A DNA stretch of 64,000 bases from Vickermania ingenoplastis (Eukaryota > Euglenozoa > Kinetoplastea > Trypanosomatida > Trypanosomatidae): the NCBI GenBank assembly GCA_010157825.1, contig VFSE01000254.1:186001-250000 (forward strand), given 5' to 3'. This document shows positions 10,549 through 20,009 of this stretch, piece by piece. Position 1 is the stretch's first letter. Each line of letters begins with the position of its first letter. The notes beneath the pieces are model-generated. The model saw only the letters and a list, made by a program, of their open reading frames with translations. It was not told where the DNA came from and searched no databases. Made by a program: the position numbers and the translations under genes.

Positions 10549-11319
10549 ATGCCGCCCAGGTCTCGCCACTTGACCTTGTACGGTACGAAGAACCTGCGCG
10601 ATCTGGGGGGCTACAAGGGAGCTGGCGGGAAAGAAACGAGGTGGGGTGTGGTGTACCGCGGTGATCAGCTCAGCGCTGTTGACGAGGAGGATGCGGCGGA
10701 CATTCTTGTGGACCAGTACCACGTCCGCCGCACGTACGACCTGCGGGGCACGAACGAAGCGGCCAACAAGCCGTACAAGATACGGGATGTGGAGCGAATT
10801 CCCGTGCCAATGCCCATCAATTCTGTTTATGATCGGTATGCAGCCGTGAAGCCCGTGACGAAGACGCACGTGCAGCAGTTGATGCGTGAGCTGGCAGAGT
10901 TCCTGGTGAGCAAGTTCGCCATTTCAGCCGGTGAGGTGCTGCACGATATCGCGCTGCGCGGCGTGAGTGATGAGGAAGGTGTGCTCATCCACTGCACTCT
11001 CGGTAAGGACCGCACCGGCTTTGTTTGTTTTCTCTTACTTAAGATTTTAGGTGTATCTGACGAAGAGGTGCTGGAGGACTACCTCATGACCAACAAGTAC
11101 ATCAGTCCACCGCAGGCCCAAGGCAATCGACGGCAGTCGTACGCTCTCGCTTTCGATGGTCAGGAGACGCTTCAGACCTTTTACTCCGCCTCCCCCGAGT
11201 TTTTAGAGTCCTTGCGACTAGCCATCGAGGAGCGGGGCGGCATCGAGAAATTCGCAGTGGAGGATATGGGGCTAAGCCACGGCGACCTCGACAAGTTGCG
11301 GGCTAAGCTGCTCAGCTAG
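10549..11319 (+). CDS. Atypical tyrosine/lipid phosphatase (HCxxGKDRTG family), copy 1
   Basis: This 256-aa protein belongs to the Tyr_phosphatase3-type family related to bacterial LipA/MptpB. It has the N-terminal NLRDLGGY motif (residues 15-22), the GVVYRGDQL segment (33-41) and TYDLRGTNE (62-70). The P-loop HCTLGKDRTG has nucleophile Cys149, the invariant Lys152-Asp153 typical of the atypical lipid phosphatase group, and Arg154. Known members remove phosphate from phosphotyrosine and from phosphoinositides. There is no signal peptide or membrane segment, so it is probably cytosolic. The ATG at 10549 is chosen because it directly precedes the conserved N-terminus. A paralogue follows at 12194, consistent with an old tandem duplication. 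Substrate is inferred from family only. Confidence 0.9.
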   Translation: MPPRSRHLTLYGTKNLRDLGGYKGAGGKETRWGVVYRGDQLSAVDEEDAADILVDQYHVRRTYDLRGTNEAANKPYKIRDVERIPVPMPINSVYDRYAAVKPVTKTHVQQLMRELAEFLVSKFAISAGEVLHDIALRGVSDEEGVLIHCTLGKDRTGFVCFLLLKILGVSDEEVLEDYLMTNKYISPPQAQGNRRQSYALAFDGQETLQTFYSASPEFLESLRLAIEERGGIEKFAVEDMGLSHGDLDKLRAKLLS

Positions 11320-12193
11320 CCGCCGTGTGGGGCAGGGGAACACACCTACTACTCGTCCCCAGCAGGGGGGATGTCGATGGACGACGAAGGTGGAAGGACC
11401 GCGCGCGGTATTTCGCTTGCCGAAGTCCATCTGGTTCACCTCACGGCAACGACGATGGAGTGGAGCATCGCGGACAACACATCATTCTCTTTTTGTTGAG
11501 GCCAGGGTAGCAATCGAAGTAGATCCCCAGCGGCCTTTAAAAAGAAAAATAAAAAAAAATCGAGAGCTACTAGGCCAAAGAGAGGAGCATTGATTCCTTC
11601 CCCTCCCATACGAACGGTAGCTAGAGAAAAACTCAATTATCAACGAACGAAGAAGTTAGCGCTAACAAGAAAACGATAATAATAATAATTGAAAAAATAG
11701 CGACTATAAGGGATATTTTTTCTTTCTTTTTTTCCCCCGTTGTTTTGTTGTTGTTGTTGTTTTCTTTTGTGGCGCCAGATGTCGACGTCGTCACAAGATC
11801 CCCCTTTTTGTTTTCTTGCTGGAGTGGCCCAGAGGGAAGGGGGGGGGGCACGAATCCCGGTGCCCAGCCCTCCGCTCTCCCCCGTGACGGTCAGCGGAGT
11901 GGGGAAGGAAGAGAAGAACGTAGAAGCCGCAGATCAACAGGGGAAAAAATAAATAAGAGAGAACAATCAGTGCATTATCGATCTTGAGAACTGTTGTTCT
12001 CGGAACGCACGACGGTGATGGAAGAGATGTCATCCCTGCTCCACTTCCACTTCACCTCTCTCTTACTCGTTTTTGGTGAGAATTATTTATTTTATTTCTT
12101 TCCTGTCTCTCTTTGAGTTGATTCCCACCATTCCTTGCTACATTCGCCACCTTTTAGCAACCCCATTCCAGTTTTAATCGGCCGCAACGCTCG
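11320..12193. other. Intergenic region between phosphatase genes
   Basis: No gene is supported. A T-rich pyrimidine tract at 12080-12155 ending in AG at 12156-12157 is the predicted trans-splice acceptor for the next gene, leaving a 36-nt leader. Short A-rich and TTG runs occur around 11540-11760. Confidence 0.6.
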
Positions 12194-12940
12194 ATGTGTG
12201 GCCGTTGTATCGCCCTGGTGGGCACCCGAAATTTGAGAGACCTCGGTGGCTACGCGGCTGCAGGGGGTAAGAAGGTAAAACAGGGCGTTGTGTACCGCAG
12301 CGACCAGCTCAGCGGTGTCTCACTACAGCTCGCAGCGGAGGTTCTTGTGGGCAAGCTTCACATTCATCATACGTACGATCTTCGCGGCCCTGCGGAAGCG
12401 CAGGCGCAGATGTATCAGTTCCCAAATATTGAGCGCCATGCTGTCCCGATTGACTGCGCCAATGTGATTGTTGCGGTCCGGGAGCTACGGGATATGAGCT
12501 TCGAAGAAGCCAAGGACTGGATGCGCAAGTGCTACGTGTATCTTGTAGACGAGTGTCATGCAACAACCGGTGCGGTCCTCAAGGATCTTCTACGCCTGCG
12601 GGTGGACTCTATCAATGCTGCGCTGGTGCACTGCACTGCAGGGAAGGATCGCACCGGCATTGTTTGCTACCTTATTCTCGCTCTGCTCGGCGTAGACGAG
12701 GAGACCATCGTAAAGGACTACCTTCTCACGAATGACCTCGTGTTGGCCCACGAGCCTACGCTGGCGACGCAGCGAACCACTGCTGCGGCCTTCAACTTGG
12801 TGGATGAGGCGTACATTCGTCTCGCCATTACAATGATTAAAGACAAGTACGGAGGGGTGGAGAAGTACGCTCTAGACAGGCTAGCACTCACTCCGTCGGA
12901 GATTCAAGCCTTCCGTGAACTCCTTCTAGAGGATGCGTAA
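12194..12940 (+). CDS. Atypical tyrosine/lipid phosphatase (HCxxGKDRTG family), copy 2
   Basis: This 248-aa paralogue of the preceding gene has NLRDLGGY at residues 13-20, VVYRSDQLSG (32-41), TYDLRGPAE (60-68) and the catalytic loop HCTAGKDRTG with nucleophile Cys147 and Arg152. The two proteins match along the whole length but differ at most surface positions, and the second has a different N-terminus (MCGRCIALVG) with two Cys. Length fits the family, and no targeting signal is visible. The ATG lies 36 nt after a good splice acceptor. Being neighbours in one directional cluster, the two are probably co-transcribed but separately processed. Confidence 0.9.
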   Translation: MCGRCIALVGTRNLRDLGGYAAAGGKKVKQGVVYRSDQLSGVSLQLAAEVLVGKLHIHHTYDLRGPAEAQAQMYQFPNIERHAVPIDCANVIVAVRELRDMSFEEAKDWMRKCYVYLVDECHATTGAVLKDLLRLRVDSINAALVHCTAGKDRTGIVCYLILALLGVDEETIVKDYLLTNDLVLAHEPTLATQRTTAAAFNLVDEAYIRLAITMIKDKYGGVEKYALDRLALTPSEIQAFRELLLEDA

Positions 12941-13504
12941 ACTTCAACTTGGCTGTGCTCTGATGCGCCGTCAGTCAGGTACCGTTACGGCCTCTTAATT
13001 CCCTTTGGTTTCTTTTTCTCTCGACGCTGCTTCTACTTTCCTTTCAGGAATGACTTACTGCAAGATGTATGGAAGTGCAGATAAGAATATTGCTGATGGA
13101 TGGATGTGTTTCACTGCGTTGCAGTAGAAGATGATGTGTCCAGCAGTTCATCGGAGCGAGAAGAAAGCCGCACATTTTACGGTGTTTCTCTTACATAACG
13201 GACCGAACGACACAACAAGAAATCGTATTCGGATAGAGCGTCTCCTTCAGTGTGTTAGTTTTCAATAACGTAGTTGGTTCTTTTACTCAATTGTTGCTGT
13301 TGTTACCGCTGCTCTCTCTCTCTTGCTCGCTCTCTTACTACATCTATTTCTGTAAAAAAAAAAAAAATGTTGTTGTTGTTCCATTACCATTATATATAAT
13401 ATAATGTCATCGATATTAGCACTTAGGAGATACCTCTGGAAGAGATCTTTCTGTTTTCTCATCTAAATTATTACAAAAGGGTATTTTATTGATAGTCTCT
13501 CGTC
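12941..13504. other. Intergenic region; splice tract for next gene
   Basis: No gene is seen. A CT-rich tract at 13300-13360, an A run and a TTG repeat (13360-13382), then an AT-rich stretch lead to the start of the acylated protein gene. Confidence 0.55.
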
Positions 13505-13900
13505 ATGGGCGGTGCATGTTGTGCGTGTGCCTCCAATGACGTGGCCAACGGGAAAAATAAGGCTGTCCTTTTCAAGGCCCAGAATGCTGGAAACCTTGAT
13601 GTGGATATCCTCTATGGCAACAAGAATCGGAACCCGGTCGCACCACCGTTGGAGCAGATGCTCCTGATTCAGTACCTGCGAAACTGTCGGGCCCCGGGGC
13701 CAATGGAGAAGGTGAAAGATTTGGATGAAGACAAGGAGGACAAGAACTCGAAGAAAAGGAAGAAGAACAAATCTAAGTCAAAGGAAAAGAAGAAGGACGA
13801 GAAGGTGGACCGCCGCTGTGAGACGGTCGCCGATGAGGTGACAAAGATGGTGCGGATTACCTGGGAGAAGCGTGACCTGCGTCGGAAGGTCAAGTTCTAA
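13505..13900 (+). CDS. Small Lys-rich protein with N-myristoylation/palmitoylation signal
   Basis: This 131-aa protein starts MGGACCACAS: Gly2 fits N-myristoylation and Cys5, Cys6 and Cys8 are well placed for palmitoylation, the dual acylation pattern used by kinetoplastids for flagellar and pellicular membrane proteins. A short globular part (about 20-70) is followed by an extremely charged segment (about 72-105, mostly Lys, Glu and Asp) and a basic end (KRDLRRKVKF). No enzyme motif is visible. Membrane attachment is inferred from the N-terminus; function is unknown. Confidence 0.75.
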   Translation: MGGACCACASNDVANGKNKAVLFKAQNAGNLDVDILYGNKNRNPVAPPLEQMLLIQYLRNCRAPGPMEKVKDLDEDKEDKNSKKRKKNKSKSKEKKKDEKVDRRCETVADEVTKMVRITWEKRDLRRKVKF

Positions 13901-14511
13901 AGGGGTGGCCCCCTCCTTTCTATCGCGTGGAGATGTGGAAGAGGAGAATCGTTCAATAGGCAACACAAAAGAAATCAAACTTGTATTGTAGATGCCGAGT
14001 AGCTCTGTTATATTCTAGAGTATCGGGGGGGGGGAATGATAGAGAAGAGAGACAGTGTGCCATGTTCAGAAATCAGCAATGGAAGACCGAAAAATAGAAA
14101 CCATTCGAAAAGCATATGTATCGCTTTTTTTCCCCCTCGCAGACAGACTCTTTTGAAAATAAGGATACTTTTTATGCTTTTTAACCTCTATTACGTGTTT
14201 GTAATCAGGGCGAATTCTCTGGTGGAGCTGTTGCTCATGAACGCGTGGCGTTCCGTTTGTGGCTTCTGCGGACAGGCAGGGCTGCACCAATTGGTTCCTA
14301 ATTGGTGTTGCTGTGTTGTTGTTGTTGTTCTGATATATAGTTGTTTTGCTTCTTCTGTGCGTCTCTCTGATTGATGGTTTATGATTCCTTAGCAGAGATT
14401 ACAGAGGTGCAGTACTCAGCACTTCCCTTCTAGTCTTATTGAGGATTTATTTTGTTTTAGTTGCGTTTATTTTGTTTTTTTTCTCTTCCTTTAGGAAGAC
14501 TTATCTCTTTG
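13901..14511. other. Intergenic region with splice acceptor for CHAP gene
   Basis: No gene is supported in this 610-bp region. The T-rich tract at 14450-14492 ends in AG at 14493-14494, 17 nt before the ATG at 14512. This acceptor rules out longer coding starts further left. Confidence 0.6.
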
Positions 14512-15528
14512 ATGACGACGAAAACGGGTAAAAAGGCCACCGCAGTGGTGGCGGCCAAGATGTGTCCAGGGCCCGCTTCGTCCAAGGCGCGGCAGCAGCG
14601 TTCTGCTTTCTATCTGGGGATCGTGGCTTTTGGTTTTCTCTTTCTCTCTGTGGCCTTCACTTTTGGTGCTTCCAACGCTTGGGGCCCTGTAGAGACTCCG
14701 GCGGCGACGGCAGCCCACACGGGCGAGAACACCTCGTTGCGGACGCCGCAGGCCGTCACACCAGCTCCCATTTCCCTTCCAGTGGGGTGTCAGATCGATG
14801 ACTGCATCGCCGGCGGAGGCGAGCCCTTCGGGACGTACCTTGGCGAGCACGCCGGGGTGGCAGGATATAGCAACTGCTTCAGCAAGACGTGTATCTCGTA
14901 CACGCCGCATTTCCTCACCCGTGACTCGGAACGGACGAACACGAGCATGCCCAGTGGAATGAAGTGGCAGTGCGTGGAGTACGCTCGACGCTATTGGATG
15001 ATCCGAGGGGCACCGGAGCCGGCCATTTTTCCTGATGTTGATGGCGCAGCCGACATTTGGAACCTTACTTACAGCGTTCTCTTGGATCGCCAGATCCAGG
15101 TTCCCCTGCTGAAGATTCCTAACGCCGAAGCACACACGTTACAACAGAGGAACCCAAAGATGGAGGGCGACGGGTCGACCCCCGCATCGTTTGAGACGGG
15201 GCCCCCACAAGTAGGAGACCTCCTGATTTACCCCCGAGACGCCGCAGAATTCCCGTACGGCCACGTTGCTGTGGTAGTGGGAGTGAACTTGGATAGTCCC
15301 AGGATCATTGAAGCCTCTGGCTTTGACGCCATGCTAGAAGGAAGTATATATGTGGCTGAACAGAACTGGGATAACAAATTATGGGCTGCAAAGAACTACT
15401 CCCGCGAAATTCCTGTTCACTGGGTGTCGAAGGGTGGTCGGGACTCAGACTACCGTGTTGTGGAGGAGGATGGCTGCACCGTATTGGGATGGGTTCGGCC
15501 CGATACAAGTCTGATGAATCAACAGTAA
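14512..15528 (+). CDS. Membrane-anchored CHAP-domain amidase/peptidase
   Basis: This 338-aa protein has a basic N-terminus, one hydrophobic segment (about 31-51, signal anchor) and a Thr/Pro linker. A CHAP (cysteine-histidine amidohydrolase/peptidase) domain follows, with nucleophile Cys154 in KWQCVEYARRYW, His251 in YGHVAVVVGV and acidic Glu267 in IIEASGFD. The order and spacing match CHAP amidases, including bacterial D-alanyl-glycyl endopeptidases and the amidase half of glutathionylspermidine synthetase; no ATP-grasp synthetase domain follows. Type II topology would place the catalytic domain in the secretory lumen or outside the cell. Trypanosomatids are known to carry similar proteins thought to come from bacteria. 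The start is fixed by the acceptor AG at 14493-14494. Confidence 0.85.
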   Translation: MTTKTGKKATAVVAAKMCPGPASSKARQQRSAFYLGIVAFGFLFLSVAFTFGASNAWGPVETPAATAAHTGENTSLRTPQAVTPAPISLPVGCQIDDCIAGGGEPFGTYLGEHAGVAGYSNCFSKTCISYTPHFLTRDSERTNTSMPSGMKWQCVEYARRYWMIRGAPEPAIFPDVDGAADIWNLTYSVLLDRQIQVPLLKIPNAEAHTLQQRNPKMEGDGSTPASFETGPPQVGDLLIYPRDAAEFPYGHVAVVVGVNLDSPRIIEASGFDAMLEGSIYVAEQNWDNKLWAAKNYSREIPVHWVSKGGRDSDYRVVEEDGCTVLGWVRPDTSLMNQQ

Positions 15529-15816
15529 AAGTAAAGAGGGAGGGCACAACAACTTGCATGGGTACAACTTATTGATCATAGACCCGCTATATAAATAACG
15601 ATTGGATGAAATTATATTAACTTATTCTTCTTTGACATTATTTCACAGGCTAATTAATCGCAAAGCAACGTACTTCTTCTACTACTTCCATTGACTTCTC
15701 TACTCCTTTCACGTATGGCACTTGTTCAATTCATTCAATGATTCATTCCGCCTGATTTCTCTTTTCCCCTCTATTTACTGTACAGTTTTCTTCCAAGTAG
15801 GTAGAGGTGGCGTTAC

Positions 15817-16101
15817 ATGTCACGAGACTCTCACTACGCCCATGATCTGTGGCACATTGAAGGCCCAGCCCTCACTATTGCGTGCCCCAAACTAGAACTT
15901 CTGGCAGACTTCGATGTTCCAGGAAGCTACACCTATCCGGTGTCTAATGCGGGCCTGCATAGCAATACTAGAGTAGTGATGGACTCAACGGGAGGCGCGC
16001 TGCGGGAATTTCTGGCCCAGGAGCCAGCTGGTTGGGCAGGCCGCACCCAGGGTTCGCAAGGCGACAAGGACATGCAAGAGCTGCTGGCTCTTTACGAATA
16101 G
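15817..16101 (+). CDS. Small hypothetical protein (94 aa)
   Basis: This short open frame starts with an ATG about 20 nt after a pyrimidine-rich stretch with AG (15780-15800), on the same strand as its neighbours, between two supported genes. It has a coding-like composition but no signal peptide, membrane segment or motif that I recognise. Note the C-terminal acidic/helical stretch DKDMQELLALYE. It could be a conserved small kinetoplastid protein or a chance frame. Confidence 0.5.
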   Translation: MSRDSHYAHDLWHIEGPALTIACPKLELLADFDVPGSYTYPVSNAGLHSNTRVVMDSTGGALREFLAQEPAGWAGRTQGSQGDKDMQELLALYE

Positions 16102-16469
16102 CCCAACATGGGAATCCCCAGCACCTACTACGTTGATGCTGCCGTAATTGATGCTCTCTTCGATGAATATAGTGAAAGCACTTGTTCATTTATCACACGT
16201 TGGGTCTGGCAAGGCTTAAATTAGTTAGGTTTTCTTGGAAGACCAACCTCACTTCGAATGCACACACACAACATTACAAACAGAAACACTTCAGAACAAG
16301 TGCCGGATGTTCACGTTGCGTCCGCACCTCTTTTATCTTACGGGTCTCATTTTGAGTGGGAGTAAATCAATTATTTTTCTCTTTTCGCTCCTTTAATCTT
16401 ATCTTTTTGTGGGTGTTTGTGGGTGTTGTGGTAAGAAGAAAGAATAGTGTTTATCTCGTTGTGGAACAG

Positions 16470-17408
16470 ATGACGACTCAAACGCCTAATGTGAGCGGAT
16501 CATCGATTCTCTTAGAAAAGATAGCCCCCTACAATCAGTGCAGGGCATATATTCAATCTGCTCAGGCACCTGCCTCGCATGAAGCAGAAGGAAATCAGCT
16601 GATGGGTGGACCCCAAACATATCCTCTGCTTGCGTTGGCTCGCGGGGTATTACAAGTTTTAGAGGCAAAGCATACCGAAGCAGCCGATACACCTCCAGAA
16701 GTTGTAATTGGCCGCCTTGCGCATGCTATGGAGGCACCCTTTACATCTATTCACAAGAACATGGCTGCTCTCTCCAGCCGCCGGGTGTGGTGGCTAGATT
16801 CACAGAGTGTGGCAGCGGAGGAACTACTGCGGGCTCGATTGAAAGAAGAGCGGGATCTTCTGGATGCGGCCATTGCCCTTCCGAGTAATAAGGAGGTTGT
16901 GTTTCCTTCAGTTGGGACGATGCGGCGAGAGGGGAAAAGACATGAACGAAGAAAGAATGAGGACGACAGTGAAATGATGGAATGGGATCGGTTGTCCAGC
17001 AAGCGGCGCCGCGTAGAGACAGGGGCGAGTTTGTGTCATTACGGCACTGCACTCCTTCAGCAGTTTGGCAGCAGTCTAAACAACGCAGAAATTAATTCCA
17101 TCTATTCCGCAATTCGAGCAGATAGTTTTTCTGTATCCAGAGGAGCTAAAGCAACTACACGGAGTAGTCAGTTAGCATCCCTCATTGATGAAATAAAGCA
17201 GAACGCCGTCACTACCAGTCACAGCAAGGGTGAACAGACGGCTGTCCAGGCGTATTTGAAACGGTGCCTGTGGATCATGGATCAATCCCGTTTCGGGGTC
17301 TACGGTCAAAGATCCTGGCAGGAATTAAGCGAGGGGGAGCGCGTCGCAACAGAAATGAAGCATACCTTGAAGGAGCGGTCACATTTCTCTCGCTCGAAGA
17401 CGAAATAA
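16470..17408 (+). CDS. Hypothetical protein with basic nuclear-type segment (312 aa)
   Basis: The ATG at 16470 is preferred over upstream non-ATG frame because T-rich, splice-tract-like DNA precedes it. The protein is largely helical, with a central highly charged part (about 150-180) containing RREGKRHERRKNEDD and KRRRVE, a plausible nuclear localisation signal. No enzymatic motif is visible. The composition is more AT-rich than the phosphatases upstream. It is the last host protein gene before the retroelement cluster. A DNA/RNA-associated role is only a guess from the basic cluster. Confidence 0.65.
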   Translation: MTTQTPNVSGSSILLEKIAPYNQCRAYIQSAQAPASHEAEGNQLMGGPQTYPLLALARGVLQVLEAKHTEAADTPPEVVIGRLAHAMEAPFTSIHKNMAALSSRRVWWLDSQSVAAEELLRARLKEERDLLDAAIALPSNKEVVFPSVGTMRREGKRHERRKNEDDSEMMEWDRLSSKRRRVETGASLCHYGTALLQQFGSSLNNAEINSIYSAIRADSFSVSRGAKATTRSSQLASLIDEIKQNAVTTSHSKGEQTAVQAYLKRCLWIMDQSRFGVYGQRSWQELSEGERVATEMKHTLKERSHFSRSKTK

Positions 17409-17673
17409 CCTCAAGGTCACGGTTGTGTGTCGCACACTTCCCCTTCTTCAAGGCACCCATTCAAGACAAGACATATCATCTCGTCCTCTCTTCAAAAGTA
17501 GTTAAGAATAATAGGAAAAAAAAAAACAACGAAATAGCCTAAACCCCTTTCTGTGTATTTAGAGATGATGAGAAAACAATAACTTTCACCAACATCCTTC
17601 GCAACATTCTTCATCTTTTTTTTAGGAAAAAGACTCAGTTGACTGCTTGTTTTCCTGGTGAACTGTAAAAGGG

Positions 17674-17678
17674 AAAAA
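17674..17678 (-). terminator. Pol III T-run terminator of tRNA-Gly
   Basis: Three bases past the tRNA 3' end the - strand reads five consecutive T, sufficient for RNA polymerase III termination; a second run of four T lies at 17667-17670. Confidence 0.7.
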
Positions 17679-17681
17679 CTT

Positions 17682-17752
17682 TGCGCAGTCCGGGAATCGA
17701 ACCCGGGCCTCCCGCGTGGCAGGCGAGAATTCTACCACTAGACCAACTGCGC
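17682..17752 (-). tRNA. tRNA-Gly (anticodon GCC)
   Basis: A 71-nt cloverleaf reads on the - strand. The 7-bp acceptor stem is GCGCAGT/ACTGCGC with discriminator A, the D-arm is TCTAGTGGTAGA (box A-like), the anticodon loop is CTGCCAC with anticodon GCC, and the T-arm CCCGGGTTCGATTCCCGG contains the box B consensus GGTTCGAnTCC. No intron is present. It points against the protein genes and stands about 95 bp from the 3' end of a retroelement. Confidence 0.96.
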
Positions 17753-17808
17753 CCGATAAAATGAGAAAAGAAAATATGCACGACGACAACCTTCTTTTGA
17801 GCTGGTGC

Positions 17809-17831
17809 GCAGCGGCCCGGTGTTAAACCGG
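17809..17831. repeat. Perfect 9-bp-stem hairpin between tRNA-Gly and element 1
   Basis: The sequence CGGCCCGGT-gttaa-ACCGGGCCG forms a GC-rich hairpin with a five-base loop. It lies between the tRNA 5' end and the retroelement end. It could be a terminal structure of the element or a host signal. Confidence 0.6.
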
Positions 17832-17886
17832 GCCGTACCGTGACAACTCTATTCGTGAGTTTGGTTGAGGGAAACGAAGTATTACA

Positions 17887-17962
17887 ATGCCTCGAGGACC
17901 TAGGAAGTAGGAAGGGACAAGACAAATGTCTCGAGGACCTAGGAAGTAGGAAGGGACAAGAC
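17887..17962 (-). repeat. Tandem duplication of ~39 bp near element 1's 3' end
   Basis: A segment containing CTCGAGGACCTAGGAAGTAG and GGACAAGAC is present twice in tandem, the copies differing by one or two bases. It abuts the 42-bp terminal direct repeat and is absent from the other end of the element. Confidence 0.8.
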
Positions 17963-18269
17963 GAATGTGATGAAGCAGCGCCTTCGCATGCGTATAATGC
18001 ATTTGGGAAAGAGCCCCTTGCCTAGACTGTACCTGGAAAACGGAGAAAGAAGGAGTAAAGAAAACATAAGGAGTCAGCCTTCTCTCTGAGCCAAGTATCC
18101 GTAGGAATCAAGTCCGGAAACGGCAAGAACCTCTATTCATTTTCTGTGGTCTAGATTCACCCCAGCGAGCGGCTATGCATCGGGCATCAGCGGTGTCGCG
18201 AAGGGAGGCCCTCACATACCGGGGACGAAGTAACGACGAGAGGAAGACAAGTCGTAGCTGCTGGCTTGC

Positions 18270-19870
18270 GTACGATTTGGCCTCCTCTCGCTTCACCCCA
18301 AAGACACGTGATAATGTATCAGCCGGATTGGATGGACCGCTGATCTGGAAGAAGGTGACCTCGATACCGGTACCACAGGTCATGGACATACTCGAAAAGC
18401 TTGTTGAGCGAGTATCCCTTCCTATTCCGCCGAAACCGTTCGCCCGCCTCTGAGCGTGGACGATGGCTTCGTGGTCTGTGACAAGGGCGACTCGGGCTCC
18501 GTCCGGAAGTCCCTCTCGCACCAATTGTCCTAGGGCAAGCTGAGCCGCCCGTGGCTCTGCGTGAGCCGAATGCTGAGCGTTAAAGAACCCTCGGTTTCTC
18601 ACCAGCTCCGCCGAGTAAGGCGAGTTCCGGTTGAAAAAACCACGTTCCCACTTTTGCTGATAAGTGATTACGGTTCCCTCTGCTCTGTTTCGCGCGATAG
18701 CACCCCATCCCGCGTACGATGCATCCGTAAAAACGATGGCGTCATAGTACGCCTCATCGTACGTGGGGTGCCTCTCGTCGGCGATGCGCCACCAGTCGTT
18801 CTGGTAGAGCGCTTCCCCGAGTGCTACCATCTTGGCGTGCACCCTAGCGTCTAGGTACGGGAGCTCCGAGTCCCAATCGACGCCTTCTGTGACCCTTCTG
18901 TACACCCCGCGATATGCACGCAGTAGTTGGAACGCACTCGCTGGGTTCATGCGAGTGGTGTGGAGGGCATACAGCTCTAGTGAGACTAGAGATACGAATG
19001 ATCGGCAGCTGAATCTCTCTGCCTGTAGTGCTAGGCCTAACTTTGCAACGGTTTTGATGGAGTTGCGTATCCACCTCTCTCAAACCACGCGTACTCCTCC
19101 CGAGGAAAGTTACGGCCTTTTCTGCCTCCGTTAGAAGCGCCTCGTCGCTCATCGCCATAAGTTCGTCACGGTTCGGGGACGTCAGGAGATTGGCCTCTCT
19201 CATGCGCCCCAGTATCTTCCTCACAGTGCGCACGAATTCAGCCTCCTGACCTTCCTTCGCTGCTATGAGGACGTTGTCGATCAGGGTGTGGACTGTCACC
19301 TCTGTCTCTACGTCCACGATAGTCCACGTCACGGCCTGGCCCACTGCCACGCTCCATCTTGCCCCGTCGGCAACGTCTTCAGGCGAAAGAAGTCCTTCCC
19401 TTCCGGAAGACAAACTTGTTCCTCATCTCTCCTGGTATCGGGATCGCGTCGTAGAAGGCTTCGAAGTCGATCTGCAGCATGTACTTGCACTGCCGCAGTG
19501 ACTGCCTTCTGCCCAAGCGTGTCGGGTACGTGACGTTGGGTACGTCGCTGGTCCGGATAGCCGTGTTGAGGTGAGGCTCGGTGATGAGCCGACGCCTGCC
19601 CTTCATCTCTGGCACCGCGAACACGTTCACACCGTGGTATCCCCAGGGAGTTTGTTCTCGCCCAGCGTATCAGCGCCGATCGCTTCAAACTTCCCCATCT
19701 CTACCGCTTGCTGGATATCCTCTCGGGAGAGCTGCGTTGGCTCTATCGTCCTCGACGTCCAAAAGCCTTCGTACGTCTGCGGATCGAAATACTTCTGCAC
19801 TCCGAGTAGGAAATCCTTGGTGGCGGAACGCGCCGTTTCCATTTGAAGGACGGCGTTCATGTCCAGGAGA
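18270..19870 (-). pseudogene. Element 1 part: reverse transcriptase and RNase H
   Basis: The RT part shows EMKGRRRLITEPHLN, the core LQIDFEAFYDAIP (motif A) and a downstream VHTLIDN block (motif C position). The RNase H part shows FTDASYAGWGAI and a conserved HAEPRA segment. The arrangement is the DIRS type. It matches element 2 with roughly two thirds of residues in the core blocks. Confidence 0.75.
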
Positions 19871-20009
19871 GTGGTGTGCTTCAGGTGAAGCCTCCACTTT
19901 TTTCATAGGGCCTGGTGGTACGGGATTAACGACGCCCTGCATGCGTTGTATCTCCATATACAACGATACTTCGTTAATCCCCAACTCCTTGGTTGACGGA
20001 GCCTTCGAG

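Noticed and set aside
14461-14511. Longer start for the CHAP protein
   Set aside because: It needs a TTG start and lies within the pyrimidine tract and acceptor AG at 14493-14494, so it would not be in the mature mRNA.
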